From contig NC_079138.1 in the NCBI RefSeq assembly GCF_945859705.1, forward strand, positions 3,844,001-3,908,000: a DNA stretch of 64,000 bases. The letters run 5' to 3'. Under the pieces are notes generated by a model, which saw only the letters and a list, made by a program, of their open reading frames with translations, was not told the DNA's origin and did not search any database. Shown here piece by piece: positions 61,501-64,000 of this stretch (within the stretch, counting starts at the first letter, position 1; each line of letters opens with the position of its first letter). Made by a program: the position numbers and the translations under genes. Source of the DNA: Episyrphus balteatus. Taxonomy: Eukaryota > Arthropoda > Insecta > Diptera > Syrphidae.

Positions 61501-64000
61501 TGAAAACTTTTTTCAATTTTGCACTATTATTTACTTTAATGGTTTTGTTTTGTAGATAATTTCCATATTAACATCATATCAAAATTTAAAGAAATTTCAT
61601 CGAGCAGATTTTAAACAATTTAATTTTGAAAATGAAACTTAAATTTTGGCGAAAAAACTCAAAAATGTGTTTTTCTTTAATTTAAGTGCAATGACTATTT
61701 TAGCTTATTTGTTTCAAAGATACTACTAATTTACAATAAAAAACTAAATTTCAAGTAAATCCATTAAGCAGTTTTGAAGGAATCGATTTTTGAAAATAAA
61801 AATTCATATTTTTTTAATAAAAAAAAATTTCGTTGTATGAAAACTTTTTTCAATTTTGCACTATTATTTACTTTAATGGTTTTGTTTTGTAGATAATTTC
61901 CATATTAACATCATATCAAAATTTAAAGAAATTTCATCGAGCAGATTTTAAACAATTTAATTTTGAAAATGAAACTTAAATTTTGGCGAATAAACTCAAA
62001 AATGTGTTTTTCTTTAATTTAAGTGCAATGACTATTTTAGCTTATTTGTTTCAAAGATACTACTAATTTACAATAAAAAACTAAATTTCAAGTAAATCCA
62101 TTAAGCAGTTTTGAAGGAATCGATTTTTGAAAATAAAAATTCATATTTTTTTAATAAAAAAAAATTTCGTTGTATGAAAACTTTTTTCAATTTTGCACTA
62201 TTATTTACTTTAATGGTTTTGTTTTGTAGATAATTTCCATATCAACATCATATCAAAATTTAAAGAAATTTCATCGAGCAGATTTTAAACAATTTAATTT
62301 TGAAAATGAAACTTAAATTTTGGCGAAAAAACTCAAAAATGTGTTTTTCTTTAATTTAAGTGCAATGACTATTTTAGCTTATTTGTTTCAAAGATACTAC
62401 TAATTTACAATAAAAAACTAAATTTCAAGTAAATCCATTAAGCAGTTTTGAAGGAATCGATTTTTGAAAATAAAAATTCATATTTTTTTAATAAAAAAAA
62501 ATTTCGTTGTATGAAAACTTTTTTCAATTTTGCACTATTATTTACTTTAATGGTTTTGTTTTGTAGATAATTTCCATATTAACATCATATCAAAATTTAA
62601 AGAAATTTCATCGAGCAGATTTTAAACAATTTAATTTTGAAAATGAAACTTAAATTTTGGCGAAAAAACTCAAAAATGTGTTTTTCTTTAATTTAAGTGC
62701 AATGACTATTTTAGCTTATTTGTTTCAAAGATACTACTAATTTACAATAAAAAACTAAATTTCAAGTAAATCCATTAAGCAGTTTTGAAGGAATCGATTT
62801 TTGAAAATAAAAATTCATATTTTTTTAATAAAAAAAAATTTCGTTGTATGAAAACTTTTTTCAATTTTGCACTATTATTTACTTTAATGGTTTTGTTTTG
62901 TAGATAATTTCCATATTAACATCATATCAAAATTTAAAGAAATTTCATCGAGCAGATTTTAAACAATTTAATTTTGAAAATAAAACTTAAATTTTGGCGA
63001 AAAAACTCAAAAATGTGTTTTTCTTTAATTTAAGTGCAATGACTATTTTAGCTTATTTGTTTCAAAGATACTACTAATTTACAATAAAAAACTAAATTTC
63101 AAGTAAATCCATTAAGCAGTTTTGAAGGAATCGATTTTTGAAAATAAAAATTCATATTTTTTTAATAAAAAAAAATTTCGTTGTATGAAAACTTTTTTCA
63201 ATTTTGCACTATTATTTACTTTAATGGTTTTGTTTTGTAGATAATTTCCATATTAACATCATATCAAAATTTAAAGAAATTTCATCGAGCAGATTTTAAA
63301 CAATTTAATTTTGAAAATGAAACTTAAATTTTGGCGAATAAACTCAAAAATGTGTTTTTCTTTAATTTAAGTGCAATGACTATTTTAGCTTATTTGTTTC
63401 AAAGATACTACTAATTTACAATAAAAAACTAAATTTCAAGTAAATCCATTAAGCAGTTTTGAAGGAATCGATTTTTGAAAATAAAAATTCATATTTTTTT
63501 AATAAAAAAAAATTTCGTTGTATGAAAACTTTTTTCAATTTTGCACTATTATTTACTTTAATGGTTTTGTTTTGTAGATAATTTCCATATCAACATCATA
63601 TCAAAATTTAAAGAAATTTCATCGAGCAGATTTTAAACAATTTAATTTTGAAAATGAAACTTAAATTTTGGCGAAAAAACTCAAAAATGTGTTTTTCTTT
63701 AATTTAAGTGCAATGACTATTTTAGCTTATTTGTTTCAAAGATACTACTAATTTACAATAAAAAAACTAAATTTCAAGTAAATCCATTAAGCAGTTTTGA
63801 AGGAATCGATTTTTGAAAATAAAAAGTCATATTTTTTTAATAAAAAAAAATTTCGTTGTATGAAAACTTTTTTCAATTTTGCACTATTATTTACTTTAAT
63901 GGTTTTGTTTTGTAGATAATTTCCATATTAACATCATATCAAAATTTAAAGAAATTTCATCGAGCAGATTTTAAACAATTTAATTTTGAAAATGAAACTT

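Larger units (their letters stand above)
24374..64000 (+). repeat. Satellite B: 337-bp unit, about 118 tandem copies, continues beyond window
   Basis: AGTTTTGAAG recurs at 24374, 24711, 25048, 25386 (one extra A) and 25723, and then throughout at 337 bases in one orientation. The unit is very AT-rich with phased A/T tracts. It includes ATTTCGTTGTATGAAAAC, GTTTTGTTTTGTAGATAATT, TCATCGAGCAGATTTTAAAC and GTGCAATGACTATTTTAGC. Copies are nearly identical. Common variants are CATATTAAC/CATATCAAC and ACAACTTAA/ACAATTTAA. Rare indels include a 10-base loss at about 49913 and single-base changes in A-runs. Stops occur in all frames of the unit. No right edge is seen. Confidence 0.98.

Noticed and set aside
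8413..64000. CENP-B box in the satellites
   Set aside because: I found no match to the TTCG-N4-A-N2-CGGG pattern in unit A on either strand, and none stood out in unit B. A systematic scan was not possible.

Overview
The window looks like a piece of AT-rich nuclear DNA from an animal, most likely an insect. It has no long open reading frames in 64 kb (the longest is 173 codons and is itself a tandem repeat), dense A/T tracts, several short non-autonomous DNA transposons, and two very large tandem satellite arrays. Nothing in it resembles bacterial gene organisation. I cannot name the species from sequence alone, and I call no protein-coding gene with confidence.

Layout. 1-1245: AT-rich single-copy-looking DNA with a small nested palindrome, a weak candidate exon on the minus strand (772-811) and a weak TATA/Inr-like site (1151-1187). 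1246-2987: a 1.7 kb element with hAT-like terminal inverted repeats and an imperfect 8-bp target duplication. Its interior is an uninterrupted (ATTC)n microsatellite (1331-1467) followed by about 1.4 kb of degenerate minisatellite rich in TTCGATAG and TTCGAATAG words. 2988-8139: a graveyard of small repeats. It holds a diverged two-copy tandem (3835-4195), a 399-bp inverted-repeat transposon with a perfect 8-bp target duplication (4655-5053), a possible solo LTR (5199-5338), a foldback with 156-bp arms (5899-6242), a 147-bp tandem repeat of just over four copies (about 6260-6900) ending in a cluster of GC-rich hairpins (7072-7146), and an element with about 150-bp inverted arms (7257-7942).

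8140-8412 is a truncated, diverged copy of the right-hand satellite (B). It is joined directly to satellite A, a 195-bp repeat in about 81 head-to-tail copies (8413-24173). A 200-N assembly gap (24174-24373) hides the A-to-B transition. Satellite B, a 337-bp repeat in about 118 copies, fills 24374-64000 and runs off the window.

The satellites carry most of the biological signal. A has an older, diverged dimeric (390-bp) organisation only at its left edge and is homogenised inside. B has no fixed higher-order repeat, but rare variants recur at exact multiples of 337 bp (2, 3, 4, 7, 10 and 11 units), the footprint of repeated unequal exchange or block amplification. The left A/B junction keeps short blocks shared by A and B in the same order, suggesting that the two satellites descend from one older repeat. 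The setting fits pericentromeric or other heterochromatin, which is an inference from the repeat content and not something the sequence proves.
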